NCBI RefSeq assembly: GCF_016612535.1
Contig: NZ_JAENXS010000002.1
Span: 1,426,001-1,490,000 of the forward strand
Length of the DNA stretch: 64,000 nt
Reading direction: 5' to 3'
DNA from: Bradyrhizobium diazoefficiens
Lineage (GTDB): Bacteria > Pseudomonadota > Alphaproteobacteria > Rhizobiales > Xanthobacteraceae
Below, piece by piece: positions 26,745-35,690 of this stretch. The position numbers were made by a program, and so were the translations under genes. The notes beneath the pieces were generated by a model that was not told the origin of the DNA, did no database searches, and worked only from the letters and a program-made list of their open reading frames with translations. Every line of letters starts with the position of its first letter. Position 1 is the stretch's first letter.

Positions 26745-27647
26745 TCAGACCTCACGTTCGTTCCCTGCACTGAAACGCTCGACCAGAAAATCGATAAACA
26801 GCCGCACCTTCACTGACAGGTGCCGCGTCGGCGGATAGACCGCATAGAGCGCGAGCGGCGGTGCAGAATAATTGTCCAGCACCGTCCGCAGTTCGCCCTT
26901 CCGCAAAGCATCGGCTGCGATGAACTCAGGCAGCAGCGCGAGCCCCCTGCCCTTGATCGCGACATCGCGCAAAACCTCGGCATTGTTGACGCAGAGCGAC
27001 CAGGCGGGCTGGATCCAGTGATCGCCGTCGCGGCCTGTGAGCTTCCACTGATTGCCGGTGAGCAGGAAGCCGTAGGTCAGCGAGGCGTGGTCGCGCAGCT
27101 CCTGCGGATGCTTTGGCGTGCCGTGCCGCGCGAGATAATCCGGCGAAGCGCAGATCATGCGCGCCACTGGCATGATTTTTCGCGCTATCAAGCTCGAGGA
27201 TTCCAATTCCGCGATCCGCAGCGTCACGTCAAAACCGTCCTGAACGGGATCGAGCAGATCGTCGCTGAGCACGATCTGGAGCTGAAGCTCGGGATAGCGC
27301 GCCATGAATTCAGCGAGCACGGGACCTAACCGCATCGTGCCGAACGACATCGGCGCATTGACGCGCAACAGGCCCCGCGGCGCCGACTGCGCTTGCGCCA
27401 CCGCGTGGTCGGCGGCCTCGATCTCCGACAGGATGACGACCGCGCGCTCGAAATAGCGCTGGCCATTCTCGGTCGGGCTGGCGTGGCGGGTGGTCCGGTT
27501 CAGGAGCTGGACGCCGAGGCTCTCCTCGAGGTCGGCGATGTACTTGCTGATCGCCGAGCGCGACAACCGCAATTGCCGGCCGGCTTCCGCAAAGCTGCCG
27601 CTTTCGACCACTTGGACGAAAGCCCGGAGGCTGGCGACCTTATCCAA
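26745..27647 (-). CDS. LysR-family transcriptional regulator (TTG start)
   Basis: 300-residue LysR regulator: helix-turn-helix at residues ~18-40 (SFAEAGRQLRLSRSAISKYI) and an effector-binding domain from ~90. No ATG precedes the conserved N-terminus DKVASLRAFVQVV before an in-frame stop, so the start is the TTG at 27647. It is divergent from a dioxygenase/hydrolase pair with a 131-base spacer holding two similar palindromic boxes, one 16 bases from its own start. This suggests autoregulation and control of the neighbours, possibly by quinones. Confidence 0.9.
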   Translation of the reverse strand: MDKVASLRAFVQVVESGSFAEAGRQLRLSRSAISKYIADLEESLGVQLLNRTTRHASPTENGQRYFERAVVILSEIEAADHAVAQAQSAPRGLLRVNAPMSFGTMRLGPVLAEFMARYPELQLQIVLSDDLLDPVQDGFDVTLRIAELESSSLIARKIMPVARMICASPDYLARHGTPKHPQELRDHASLTYGFLLTGNQWKLTGRDGDHWIQPAWSLCVNNAEVLRDVAIKGRGLALLPEFIAADALRKGELRTVLDNYSAPPLALYAVYPPTRHLSVKVRLFIDFLVERFSAGNEREV

Positions 27648-27662
27648 GGTCCGGCCCGGGCA

Positions 27663-27717
27663 ATTGTTTCCAAATCGTAGACATAGCGGTCATATTTGCA
27701 TGGATTGTCTCCAATCC
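27663..27717. promoter_or_regulatory. Candidate paired LysR binding boxes
   Basis: Two copies of ATTGTYTCCAAW, at 27663-27674 and 27704-27715, are spaced exactly 41 bases apart, about four helical turns. The second extends to a palindrome, GGATTG-TCTC-CAATCC (27702-27717). They lie in the divergent spacer between the LysR gene and the dioxygenase gene. The repeat is seen directly; binding by this LysR is inferred. Confidence 0.5.
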
Positions 27718-27778
27718 AAAGCGGAACGATATTTCCGGCCAGAGAGCAAGACCGCTCCCCGAACTTTGGAGGACGACA

Positions 27779-28717
27779 ATGTCTGGACTGCACCACGTCA
27801 CCGCGATCGCCGGCGACCCCATCAGGAATTTCGGCTTCTACACCCGCGATCTCGGCCTGCGCTTCGTCAAGAAGACGGTCAATTTCGACGATCCCGGCAC
27901 CTATCACTTCTACTATGGCGACGAGACCGGCCGGCCCGGCACCATCCTGACTTTCTTTCCCTGGGCCGGCGTGCCGGCCGGGCGCCGCGGCGTCGGCGAG
28001 ACCCATCAGACCGCCTTCCGCGTGCCGCAGCGCTCGCTCGGCTACTGGACCCAGCGTTTCACCGAGAAGGGCATCGCCTACGAGGCGCTGGAGAAGCGTT
28101 TTGGCGAATCCGTGCTGCCGTTCACCGACCCTGATGGCATGGCGCTCGCGCTGGTCGGCATTCCCGGCGTCGAGCACGAGCCCGGCTGGAGCAATGGCGA
28201 CGTGCCGGCCGAGCACGCGATCCGCGGCTTCCACGGCGTGACGTTGCTGCTCGACAGCGCGACGAAGACGGCTGCCGTTCTCACCGACGTGTTCGGCTTC
28301 AAGGAGACCGGACGCGAAGGCTCCGTGATCCGCTTCAAGGCGCCTGGCGACGCCCAGGGAAGCGTCGTCGACATCTACGAGGCCAAGGGCTTTTTGCGTG
28401 GGCATCAGGGCGGCGGCTCGGTGCATCACATCGCCTTCCGCGCAGCGGACGATGCCGAACAGAGCCAGATGGCGCAAAAGCTCGTTACGAACCACGGCCT
28501 GCGCCCGACCGAGCAGAAGGACCGCAACTACTTCCGCTCGATCTATTTCCGCGAACCCGGCGGCGTGCTGTTCGAGATCGCCACCGATATTCCCGGCTTC
28601 GCCGTTGACGAACCCGTCGCGACGCTGGGGCGCGACTTGAAGCTGCCGAGTTTCCTCGAGCCGCAGCGCAAGCAGATCGAGGGTGTCCTGCCCCACCTCG
28701 AAGAAAGCATGTCATGA
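27779..28717 (+). CDS. VOC-family ring-cleaving dioxygenase (MhqO/PcpA-like)
   Basis: 312-residue protein with two glyoxalase/vicinal-oxygen-chelate modules. The first opens LHHVTAIAGDP and the second starts GFHGVTLLL near residue 152. VHHIAFRA and GGVLFEIATD supply the His and Glu metal ligands of the Fe(II) site. The arrangement and the following esterase gene match the MhqO-MhqD pair that acts on hydroquinones in Bacillus. Aromatic ring cleavage or quinone detoxification is therefore likely; the exact substrate is inferred. It overlaps the hydrolase gene by 4 bases. Confidence 0.85.
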   Translation: MSGLHHVTAIAGDPIRNFGFYTRDLGLRFVKKTVNFDDPGTYHFYYGDETGRPGTILTFFPWAGVPAGRRGVGETHQTAFRVPQRSLGYWTQRFTEKGIAYEALEKRFGESVLPFTDPDGMALALVGIPGVEHEPGWSNGDVPAEHAIRGFHGVTLLLDSATKTAAVLTDVFGFKETGREGSVIRFKAPGDAQGSVVDIYEAKGFLRGHQGGGSVHHIAFRAADDAEQSQMAQKLVTNHGLRPTEQKDRNYFRSIYFREPGGVLFEIATDIPGFAVDEPVATLGRDLKLPSFLEPQRKQIEGVLPHLEESMS

Positions 28718-29343
28718 CCGAGAACACATTCATCCATCGTTTCGAGCCCGCGACCAACGCGGGCTCGGTCCCGCTCCTGCTGCTGCACGGCACCGGCGGC
28801 GACGAGAACGATCTGCTCGGGCTTGGTAAGATGATCTCACCCGGCTCCGCCCTGCTCTCGCCGCGCGGCCGCGTGCTCGAACACGGCATGCCGCGCTTCT
28901 TCCGCCGCCTGGCCGAAGGCGTGTTCGACGAGGAGGACGTGCGCCGACGCGCGCTCGAACTCGGCGATTTCGTCGCGGATGCACAGCAGCGATATGGCAT
29001 CGCAGCACCGGTTGCGGTCGGCTTCTCCAACGGCGCCAACATCGCAGCCGCGCTGTTGCTGCTGAAGCCGGACGTGCTTGCAGGCGCAATCCTGCTCCGT
29101 GCGATGGTGCCGCTGTCCGATCCACCCAAGGCGGAGCTTATCGGCAAGCCCGTTCTGCTGTTGTCCGGGCAGGCTGATCCAATCGTGCCGGCGAGCAATT
29201 CGGCAAAGCTTGCGGCGATGTTGTCGGAAGCAGGAGCGCGTGTCGACCACAAGGTCTTACCGGCAGGCCATCAATTGTCGCAAGCCGACGTGACGCTCGC
29301 CCGCAACTGGATCGGCAACATCGCCGCCGCAGAAGCGGCCTGA
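28714..29343 (+). CDS. Alpha/beta hydrolase, phospholipase/carboxylesterase (MhqD-like)
   Basis: 209-residue esterase with HGTGGDENDLL near the N-terminus (oxyanion region) and the triad Ser105 in GFSNG, Asp155 in SGQADPIVP and His186 in PAGHQLS. It is translationally coupled to the upstream dioxygenase by an ATGA overlap and is the last gene of the pair. It probably processes the ring-cleavage product or an aromatic ester. A strong hairpin follows the stop codon by 12 bases. Confidence 0.88.
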   Translation: MTENTFIHRFEPATNAGSVPLLLLHGTGGDENDLLGLGKMISPGSALLSPRGRVLEHGMPRFFRRLAEGVFDEEDVRRRALELGDFVADAQQRYGIAAPVAVGFSNGANIAAALLLLKPDVLAGAILLRAMVPLSDPPKAELIGKPVLLLSGQADPIVPASNSAKLAAMLSEAGARVDHKVLPAGHQLSQADVTLARNWIGNIAAAEAA

Positions 29344-29354
29344 CCAAACAAGGA

Positions 29355-29380
29355 GGCACATCGTTTAGAGACGATGTGCC
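29355..29380. terminator. Hairpin between convergent genes
   Basis: Perfect 10-base stem (ggcacatcgt / acgatgtgcc) with a 6-base loop, between the hydrolase stop (29343) and the chemotaxis gene end (29412). There is no long T-tract on either side, so it may be a weak bidirectional terminator or an mRNA 3'-end stabiliser. Confidence 0.5.
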
Positions 29381-29411
29381 ATCCTGCCTGCCGAACCCTC
29401 GATGCCGCCGC

Positions 29412-31071
29412 TTACGCCGCGACATTCGACAGGAACCGGTCCACCGACGAGCGCAGCTGCGTGGCCTGGCCGGACAGGTCGTGCGCCGTGGCGAGAACCA
29501 TATCGGCCGTGCGGTTGGCGGTGTCGGTCGCCTCCGCCGTTCCGGCAATGCTGCGCGCGACCTGCGCCGTGCCGGCGGCCGCCTGCCCGATATTCCTCGA
29601 TATCTCGCCGGCCGCTTCATTCTGCTGGGCGACCGCAGCCGCGATCCGTCCGGTAAAGCCGTCGATGTCGCCGATGATCAGCGCGATGGCACCGACATTC
29701 TCGACCGCCAGCCGGGTCGCCGACTGCACCTCGGTGATCTGGGACGAAATCTCCTCCGTGGCCTTTGCCGTCTGCGTCGCCAGCGCCTTCACCTCCGAGG
29801 CGACGACTGCAAAGCCCCTGCCCGCCTCGCCAGCCCGCGCCGCTTCGATCGTGGCGTTGAGCGCGAGCAGATTGGTCTGGCCGGCGATGGTCCTGATGAA
29901 GCCGACCACCTCGTCGATCTGCTGCGCCGCGCTCGCCAGCCTGCCGATGGTCTGGTTGGCGGATTCCGCCCATGCCGGACGCCCGCTGTACGATCGTGGT
30001 GGCATCCGCAAGCTGGGCCGTGATCGCCTGCACGGATTGGCCGAGCTGGGTCGCGGCAGTTGCCACCGTCTGAACGTTGGCCGAGGTGTCCTTCGCCGTC
30101 GAAGCCGCCTCGTTCGATTGTGTACCGGCGGCACGCGAGGTCGAGGCGAGGCTCTGCGCCGTGTCGGTCAGCTCGCCGGTCATGCGCGCGGTATGGCTCA
30201 ACACCGTGCTGAAGGCGGAGCGGAAGGCATCGATCTCCGCTTCGAGACGCTGCCGGCGATTGGTCTGCTCCGCGCTGCTCTGATCCTTGGCGGTGCTCAC
30301 GGCAAGATCGTCGTCGGCCCGAATCTTGAGGCTCGCCTGCATGACTGCAAGCGACTTGAGAAGACGGCCAAGCTCGTCACGGCGACGGACCACGATATCG
30401 TCCGCGAAATTACCGGCCGCCACACGTTCGGCGACCCGCACTGCGGCTGAGATCGGTCGGCTCATCGAGTAGGAGAATGCGAGCGCAATGATCAACCCGA
30501 TCGCGACAGTTCCGACGGCAATCGACAGCATCGTCGTTCGCGCCGATTCCACGGCTCCTTCGGCCGCCGTACGATAGTCATATCCGTAAGCGGCCACGAG
30601 CTCGACGAGATCGTCGATCGACGCCATCAGCTTGTCACCCTGCTGCGCAAGCAGAAAACTCGTCGGGATCTCCGTCGTGCCACCCGGCGACGGCTTCAAT
30701 ATCTTGAGCACGGCACCCGACCAGTCCTTGAGCTGGGCCTCGACCTTTTCGCGCGTTGCCGTGACGTTGGGCGCAGCGATGCGCTCACGAACCACATTGA
30801 GGTCTTCGTTGGTACTGCGCATCAGCGATTCAAACTGCGTCACCAGTTCTCCGGAGCTGCCCGCGACCAGCCCACGCTGGAGCAGAAGACGCGCATCGTG
30901 CAGGCCGGCATGGGCGGAGCGCGCGTGGTTGATCCCCATCAGGGGACCGTCATAGAGACGTACGACCATGTCGCCGGAGTTGCCGATGGCGCGGATGCCG
31001 TAGAACGCAATGCAGCAGGCAAGCATGATCACGACACTGAAGGCGCCGAAAATCTTATAGCGTATGGACAT
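29412..31071 (-). pseudogene. Methyl-accepting chemotaxis protein, interrupted by a +1 frameshift
   Basis: Chemoreceptor of roughly 550 residues when joined across two frames. The N-terminal frame starts at ATG 31071 and has a transmembrane segment (8-28), a four-helix-bundle periplasmic part, a second transmembrane segment (~180-205) and a HAMP domain. The C-terminal signalling tip ([25 protein letters not shown]) is in another frame that ends at 29412. The break lies in a run of three C on the plus strand at 29969-29971; removing one base joins VQRASGMA to [10 protein letters not shown] perfectly. This is either a sequencing error or a recent inactivation. A cupredoxin and a di-haem peroxidase gene lie just upstream. 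Confidence 0.85.
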
Positions 31072-31097
31072 CGTCAACTCCGGTGCCTGGCAATCGG

Positions 31098-31418
31098 TTA
31101 GTCGGTCACCTTGACCATCATCTTCATGCGCGGGTGAATGGCGCAGATCACCTGCACATCTCCCGCTTCCTTGAAGGTGACATCCGTCGAGGTGCCGGGC
31201 GCCTGCGAACCCAGGTTGAACTCATTGCCCTTGCTGGCCGACATGATGTTGTGCGGCACGGTGTCGTCGTTGAGGAAGGTGACGGCTTCGCCCTTCTTGA
31301 CCGAGATGGTCTCGGAGGAGAAGGCCCGTCCCTGCTGGTGGATCACTTCGGTCGCGGCATAGGCGCCGACCGAGAAGCCGGCAACGATCACGCAGGTGAA
31401 CAGAGCGATTGTGCGCAT
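31098..31418 (-). CDS. Periplasmic cupredoxin (amicyanin/plastocyanin-like)
   Basis: 106-residue secreted blue-copper protein. Residues 1-21 form a signal peptide ending AYAA. Type 1 copper ligands are His56 in TVPHNI and Cys92, His95 and Met98 in CAIHPRM, with the C-x2-H-x2-M spacing seen in amicyanin. It lies 31 bases downstream of a MauG-type peroxidase gene and 26 bases before the chemoreceptor. It is probably the electron donor or acceptor of that peroxidase. Confidence 0.9.
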   Translation of the reverse strand: MRTIALFTCVIVAGFSVGAYAATEVIHQQGRAFSSETISVKKGEAVTFLNDDTVPHNIMSASKGNEFNLGSQAPGTSTDVTFKEAGDVQVICAIHPRMKMMVKVTD

Positions 31419-31449
31419 GAGAATATCCTTCGAGTTCAGCGTGGCGAGT

Positions 31450-32535
31450 TCAGCGTGGCAGGACCGGCACGGCCGTGGGTTCGAGCTCGCTGGTCAAGGT
31501 CTTGAGGAAAGCGACGAGATCGGCCTTCTCCTGCGCCGTCAATCCGAGCGGGCGCATGAGATCGGATCGGCTGGGGCGGTCGACGCCGCCATGGTCGTAG
31601 TGGTCGATGACCGCTTCGAGCGTTGCGAGCGAGCCGTCATGCATGAAAGGACTGCGACGGTTGATCTCGCGCAGGCCGGGCGTCTTGAACGCGTGCTGCA
31701 TCTTGATCACCCCCGGCAGATATTCGCCGCGGCCGATGTCGGTGCTCGGCAGGCCGATATCCTGAAAGCCCTCGTTGGTGAAGTTCCAGCCCTCGTGGCA
31801 GGCCGCGCATTGCGCCTTGCCGTTGAACACGGCGAAGCCACGCTTGGCTGCTTCGGGGATGGCCTTCTCGTTGCCTTCGATCCAGGCGTCAAACGGTGCG
31901 CGCTCCGAGACGACCGTGCGCTCATAGGTGGCGATCGCCTGCGCCAGTGCCTTGGCCGTCATGCCCTGGCCGGGAAAGCTCGCGTCGAACATCGGCTTAT
32001 ATTCGGGAATACTCGCCAGCCGGGCCATCAAGTCGTCGAGCTTCATATTCATCTCGCCGGGCGACTGGATCGGACCGAGCGCCTGATCTTCCAGCGTCGG
32101 AAGTCGTCCATCCCACATGAAGATCGCGCTCCAGGCGGCGTTGACGATAGTCGGCGAGTGGCGCCCGAGCTTGGCCATGCCGTGGCCGACGCCGACGGCG
32201 AGCCCGTCACCCCAACCGAAACCCGGACTATGGCAGCTGGCGCATGACTGCGCAGAGCTTACCGAGAGACGCGTGTCGAAATACAACTTCTTGCCGAGCG
32301 CCGCCTTGTCGGGCGTGTAGGGATTGTCCTTCGGGAAAGGGATCGAAGCGGGCCTACGGTACTGCGCCTTCAACGCGTCGAGACTGCTCGGTGCCTTCTG
32401 CGTGATCTCGGCCTTGCGGCTTTCGCCGACCACGGCGGCGCCAAAACCGATCGTGCTGAAGCCGAGAACGCCGAGCGCGGCCGATGCAATCGTTCCGGCG
32501 AGGATGCGCGAACGATAGGAGCCCAGCTCCGGCAT
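31450..32535 (-). CDS. Di-haem cytochrome c peroxidase / MauG family protein
   Basis: 361-residue periplasmic protein with an N-terminal signal or anchor (8-37) and two c-type haem sites, CASCH at 98-102 and CAACH at 243-247. SPTIVNAAW, MWDGRLPTLEDQ and SPFMHDGSLATLEAVI are family blocks; Met299 or His300 may be a distal haem ligand. The ATG at 32535 follows a GGGGGAC ribosome binding site and puts the signal peptide at the N-terminus; a longer frame would add 30 residues. The linked cupredoxin gene suggests a peroxide-reducing or protein-oxidising redox pair. Confidence 0.9.
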   Translation of the reverse strand: MPELGSYRSRILAGTIASAALGVLGFSTIGFGAAVVGESRKAEITQKAPSSLDALKAQYRRPASIPFPKDNPYTPDKAALGKKLYFDTRLSVSSAQSCASCHSPGFGWGDGLAVGVGHGMAKLGRHSPTIVNAAWSAIFMWDGRLPTLEDQALGPIQSPGEMNMKLDDLMARLASIPEYKPMFDASFPGQGMTAKALAQAIATYERTVVSERAPFDAWIEGNEKAIPEAAKRGFAVFNGKAQCAACHEGWNFTNEGFQDIGLPSTDIGRGEYLPGVIKMQHAFKTPGLREINRRSPFMHDGSLATLEAVIDHYDHGGVDRPSRSDLMRPLGLTAQEKADLVAFLKTLTSELEPTAVPVLPR

Positions 32536-33127
32536 GCAAATGTCCCCCAAAAGGGTGCCATTCGCGACACCGAAAAAATACGTGGAAGCAACGCGCAATG
32601 AAGATCGTGGTGAATTTAGCGGCAAATCGTTAAATAGATCGTACCGGTCAAATCATTCGGCAATCGCTTTTCGGCATTTCAGCACTCATAAGGTGCGGGA
32701 AGAAACGGCAGCAAACGAAGAGTTGTGCAATGGACGAGGGATATCGCCTCACAGCGACCCGGCTCGTCATCGTCGAGCCGAAGACAGGCCGAGCTGGGTT
32801 TATGAGGTGAGCATCATCCGTAGAATTACGACCCGCGCGATCCAAATGCCTTGCGGGCGGACGACCGTCGCTGTTTCGGATACTGGTCCGGCAAATGCTG
32901 GTCGGCCAGGCATCGAGAATCTCCGACAGTGGCATTATGCCGGTGTTTTGCCCGACGGAGCAAGGTATTTCGGTAAGACCGAAACTTAGTCAAGCCTATC
33001 AGGCCCATCGCTACGGTGCATGGGGTTGTTTTTCAGAGTATGTTTTGGTGACGTCAAACGAATGGCCTCTCCCCGATGGGAAGAGGCCATTGCAGAACCA
33101 ACAGTTTCGACTTGCTGACGCGGCCCC
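32536..33127. other. Intergenic region without a recognisable gene
   Basis: About 590 bases between the divergent start of the di-haem peroxidase gene and the convergent end of the peptide-binding-protein gene. Short reading frames here look like noise (Arg/Ser-rich, no family similarity). It is lower in G+C than its neighbours near 32560-32660, where the peroxidase promoter should lie. The only clear structure is the hairpin at 33061-33091. Confidence 0.6.
33061..33091 (-). terminator. Hairpin downstream of peptide-binding-protein gene
   Basis: Perfect 10-base stem (aatggcctct / agaggccatt) with an 11-base loop that can pair further (CCC/GGG). It lies 37 bases past the stop codon of the substrate-binding-protein gene on the minus strand. 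A weak T-rich stretch follows. It is likely the end of the amidase-transporter operon. Confidence 0.55.
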
Positions 33128-34621
33128 CTACTCCCAGGCCCAGGTCGAGAAATCGTTCTCGAACTGCGGCACGTCCTTCCAGACGCCCTTCAGCTTCTTG
33201 CTGATGACGGTGGGCCATTGCGGCTGGTACAGGAAGCCGGCCACCGCGTCGGTCGCCAACATGCGCTGGGCATCGCCGAGCAATTTTGCGCGGCCGGCCT
33301 CATCAGGCGTCGAGACGATCTGCTTGTAGAGCGCGTTGAACGTCTCGTTGTTGTAGCCGAGATAATAGTCGGGCTCGGTCAGCTTGACGAGATCGAACGG
33401 TTCGACATGGGAGACGATAGTGAGGTCGTAATTGTGCGGCCCGTTGGGGGCGAACACTTGCGACAGCCACTGCGCCCACTCGACGTTCTCGATCTTGGCG
33501 ACGATGCCGACCTTGGCGAGCTGGGCCGCGAGGATTTCTCCGCCCTGCCGCGCGTAAGGCGGCGGCGGCAGCTTCAGGCTGAGCTCGAGCGGCGCGGTGA
33601 TGCCGGCCTCGCTGAGCAGCTTCTTGGCCTTCTCGGGATCGTAAGGATTGATTCCGGTGGTGTCGACATAACCGAGCGATCCCGGCGTGTAGAAGCTGCC
33701 GATCGGCGTGCCGAACCCCTCGGCGGCGCCCTCGATCATCGCCTTGCGATCGATCGCGGCGAGAATGGCGCGGCGAACGCGGACGTCATCGAGCGGCTTC
33801 TTCTTCTCGTTGATGGCGACGATCGTCTTGGCCTTGGAGCCGCCAATCAGCACGGTGAAGCGCGGATCGCTCTTGAATTGAGCAACGACGCGGGTCGCAA
33901 TGCGCGGAAACGCATCGACGTCGCCCGAGAGCAGCGCCGCCGCCTGCGCGGCGGGATCCGAGATGAAACGGATCGTCACCTTGGACAGCTTGATCGCAGA
34001 AGCGTTACGATAGTTGGCCCATTTGTTCAGGGTGATCGAAGAGCCCTTGGCCCAGGTGCCGAGCTGATAGGGGCCGGTTCCGACCGGCTGCGTGACGTTG
34101 GTGGCAGCGCTCTTCGGCTCGACGATCGAGCCGCTCGCCTGTCCCAAGAGGAACGGCAGGTTCGGCTCGGCATTTTTCAGGCTGATCACGACCGTGTCGG
34201 CGTCAGGCGCATCGACCTTCTCAAAACCCTGGAACAGGCTCTTGTCCTTGTTGGTGCTGGTCGGCGCCGCGTTGCGCTCGAACGAGAACTTCACGGCCGC
34301 GGAGTCGAACGGCTCGCCGTTCTGGAATTTGACGCCCTTGCGCAGCTTGAACGTGAAGGTCTTGAGGTCCGGCGAGGCGGTCCAGCTCTCGGCCAGCAGC
34401 GGCGAGGTCGAGCCGTCCTGGTTAATCTTGGTCAGGGTCTCGTAGATGTTGTAGAGCGTGACCTCGGCGATCGCGGCGGCAGCCGCGTTGGTGGGATCGA
34501 GCCCCGGCGGCTCTAGCGTCATTCCCATGATGACGCTGTCCTTCTTGCTCTGCGCGAGCACCGGCAGAGGTGCTGCGGCAAGCGCTGCGGCAAATGCGAT
34601 GACCGATAATTTCCTGAACAT
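33128..34621 (-). CDS. ABC transporter substrate-binding protein, family 5 (peptide/nickel class)
   Basis: 497-residue periplasmic protein with a signal peptide (1-23, ending VLAQ). The SBP_bac_5 blocks are EPPGLDPTNAA, LYNIYETLTKI, LLAESWTASPDLKTFTFKLRKGVKF and PVGTGPYQL. ATG 34621 is preferred to a frame start ten codons upstream because it begins the signal peptide. It is the last gene of the transporter operon, 55 bases after the second ATPase. Peptides, glutathione-like compounds or amides are possible ligands. Confidence 0.92.
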   Translation of the reverse strand: MFRKLSVIAFAAALAAAPLPVLAQSKKDSVIMGMTLEPPGLDPTNAAAAAIAEVTLYNIYETLTKINQDGSTSPLLAESWTASPDLKTFTFKLRKGVKFQNGEPFDSAAVKFSFERNAAPTSTNKDKSLFQGFEKVDAPDADTVVISLKNAEPNLPFLLGQASGSIVEPKSAATNVTQPVGTGPYQLGTWAKGSSITLNKWANYRNASAIKLSKVTIRFISDPAAQAAALLSGDVDAFPRIATRVVAQFKSDPRFTVLIGGSKAKTIVAINEKKKPLDDVRVRRAILAAIDRKAMIEGAAEGFGTPIGSFYTPGSLGYVDTTGINPYDPEKAKKLLSEAGITAPLELSLKLPPPPYARQGGEILAAQLAKVGIVAKIENVEWAQWLSQVFAPNGPHNYDLTIVSHVEPFDLVKLTEPDYYLGYNNETFNALYKQIVSTPDEAGRAKLLGDAQRMLATDAVAGFLYQPQWPTVISKKLKGVWKDVPQFENDFSTWAWE

Positions 34622-34676
34622 GCGTAACTCCCCTGCCTTCTCTGTTCTCAAGCCTACGCCAATCCCGCAGCGGACG

Positions 34677-35690
34677 CTAACCTTCCATGGCGACTTGCGG
34701 CAACGCCATCACCGCCTCCGCCTTGTGGCAGGCGGCAAGGTGCCCCTCGCCCACCCTGCGTAGCTCAGGTGGAACCTCGCGGCAATGCTGGTCGGCGAGC
34801 GGACAGCGCGCCGCGTAAGGACATCCGGCAGCAGTCGCCGATTGCGAGGCGATCTGCGAGGCGATCACTTGGGCCCCGCGCCGGCGCCGGCCACCGGCGT
34901 GCGCGCGCGGCACGGCGTCGAGCAGCGCCCGCGTATAGGGATGGGCGCAGTGCTCGAACAAATCCTCCGGCCGCCCCTGCTCGACGACCCGGCCGAGATA
35001 CATCACCGCGACCTCGTCGCAGAGGTAATCGACGACGGCGAGGTCGTGGCTGATCAGGACGTAGCTCAACCCGAACTGCTCCTGGAGGTCCTGCATCAGG
35101 TTCAGGACCTGCGCCTGCACGGAGACGTCGAGCGCGGAGACCGGCTCGTCCGCGACGATCAGCCTCGGTTGCGTGATCAGCGCGCGCGCGATCGCGATGC
35201 GCTGGCGCTGGCCGCCGGAGAATTCGTGCGGGTATTTGTCCATGTCCGCTTCGCGCAAGCCGACCTGCCGCAACACCGCGGCGACGCGGGCGCGGAAACT
35301 GGTGCGGTCGGCGTCATCCAGCACGGTGACCGGCTCGGCGACGATGCGTGCGACGGTCTGGCGCGGGTCGAGCGATCCGTAAGGGTCCTGGAACACCATC
35401 TGGAAATCGCGCCGCGCACGGCGCAATTCGTCGGGGGAAATGCGGTTGAGGTCGCGACCCAGCAGCGTGACCTGCCCCGCGGTCGGTCGCTCCAGCGCCA
35501 TCACCATCCGCGCGAAGGTCGACTTGCCCGAGCCGGACTCACCGACGATGCCAAGGCTCTTGCCGCTGGCGACCTGCACGCTGACGCCGTTGAGCGCGCG
35601 CACCTCTCCGGGCGGACGAAACAGGCTCTCGCGCGGCAGCGCGTAGCGCTGCTCGAGATTTCTGACGTCGAGAAGAGGTGCTGCGGTCAT
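34677..35690 (-). CDS. Oligopeptide-type ABC transporter ATPase (DppF-like)
   Basis: 337 residues with Walker A GESGSGKST, signature FSGGQRQRIAIARAL, Walker B LIVADEPVSALD, the ISHDLAVV switch histidine, and a C-terminal oligo_HPY domain with the CPYAARCPLADQHC cysteine cluster. ATG 35690 overlaps the preceding ATPase stop by 4 bases, which fixes the start. It energises uptake together with the DppD-like partner. Confidence 0.93.
   Translation of the reverse strand: MTAAPLLDVRNLEQRYALPRESLFRPPGEVRALNGVSVQVASGKSLGIVGESGSGKSTFARMVMALERPTAGQVTLLGRDLNRISPDELRRARRDFQMVFQDPYGSLDPRQTVARIVAEPVTVLDDADRTSFRARVAAVLRQVGLREADMDKYPHEFSGGQRQRIAIARALITQPRLIVADEPVSALDVSVQAQVLNLMQDLQEQFGLSYVLISHDLAVVDYLCDEVAVMYLGRVVEQGRPEDLFEHCAHPYTRALLDAVPRAHAGGRRRRGAQVIASQIASQSATAAGCPYAARCPLADQHCREVPPELRRVGEGHLAACHKAEAVMALPQVAMEG

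Noticed and set aside
32534..32989. 151-codon frame in the 590-base gap
   Set aside because: No recognisable domain, overlaps the peroxidase start region on the other strand, and lacks a convincing ribosome binding site.
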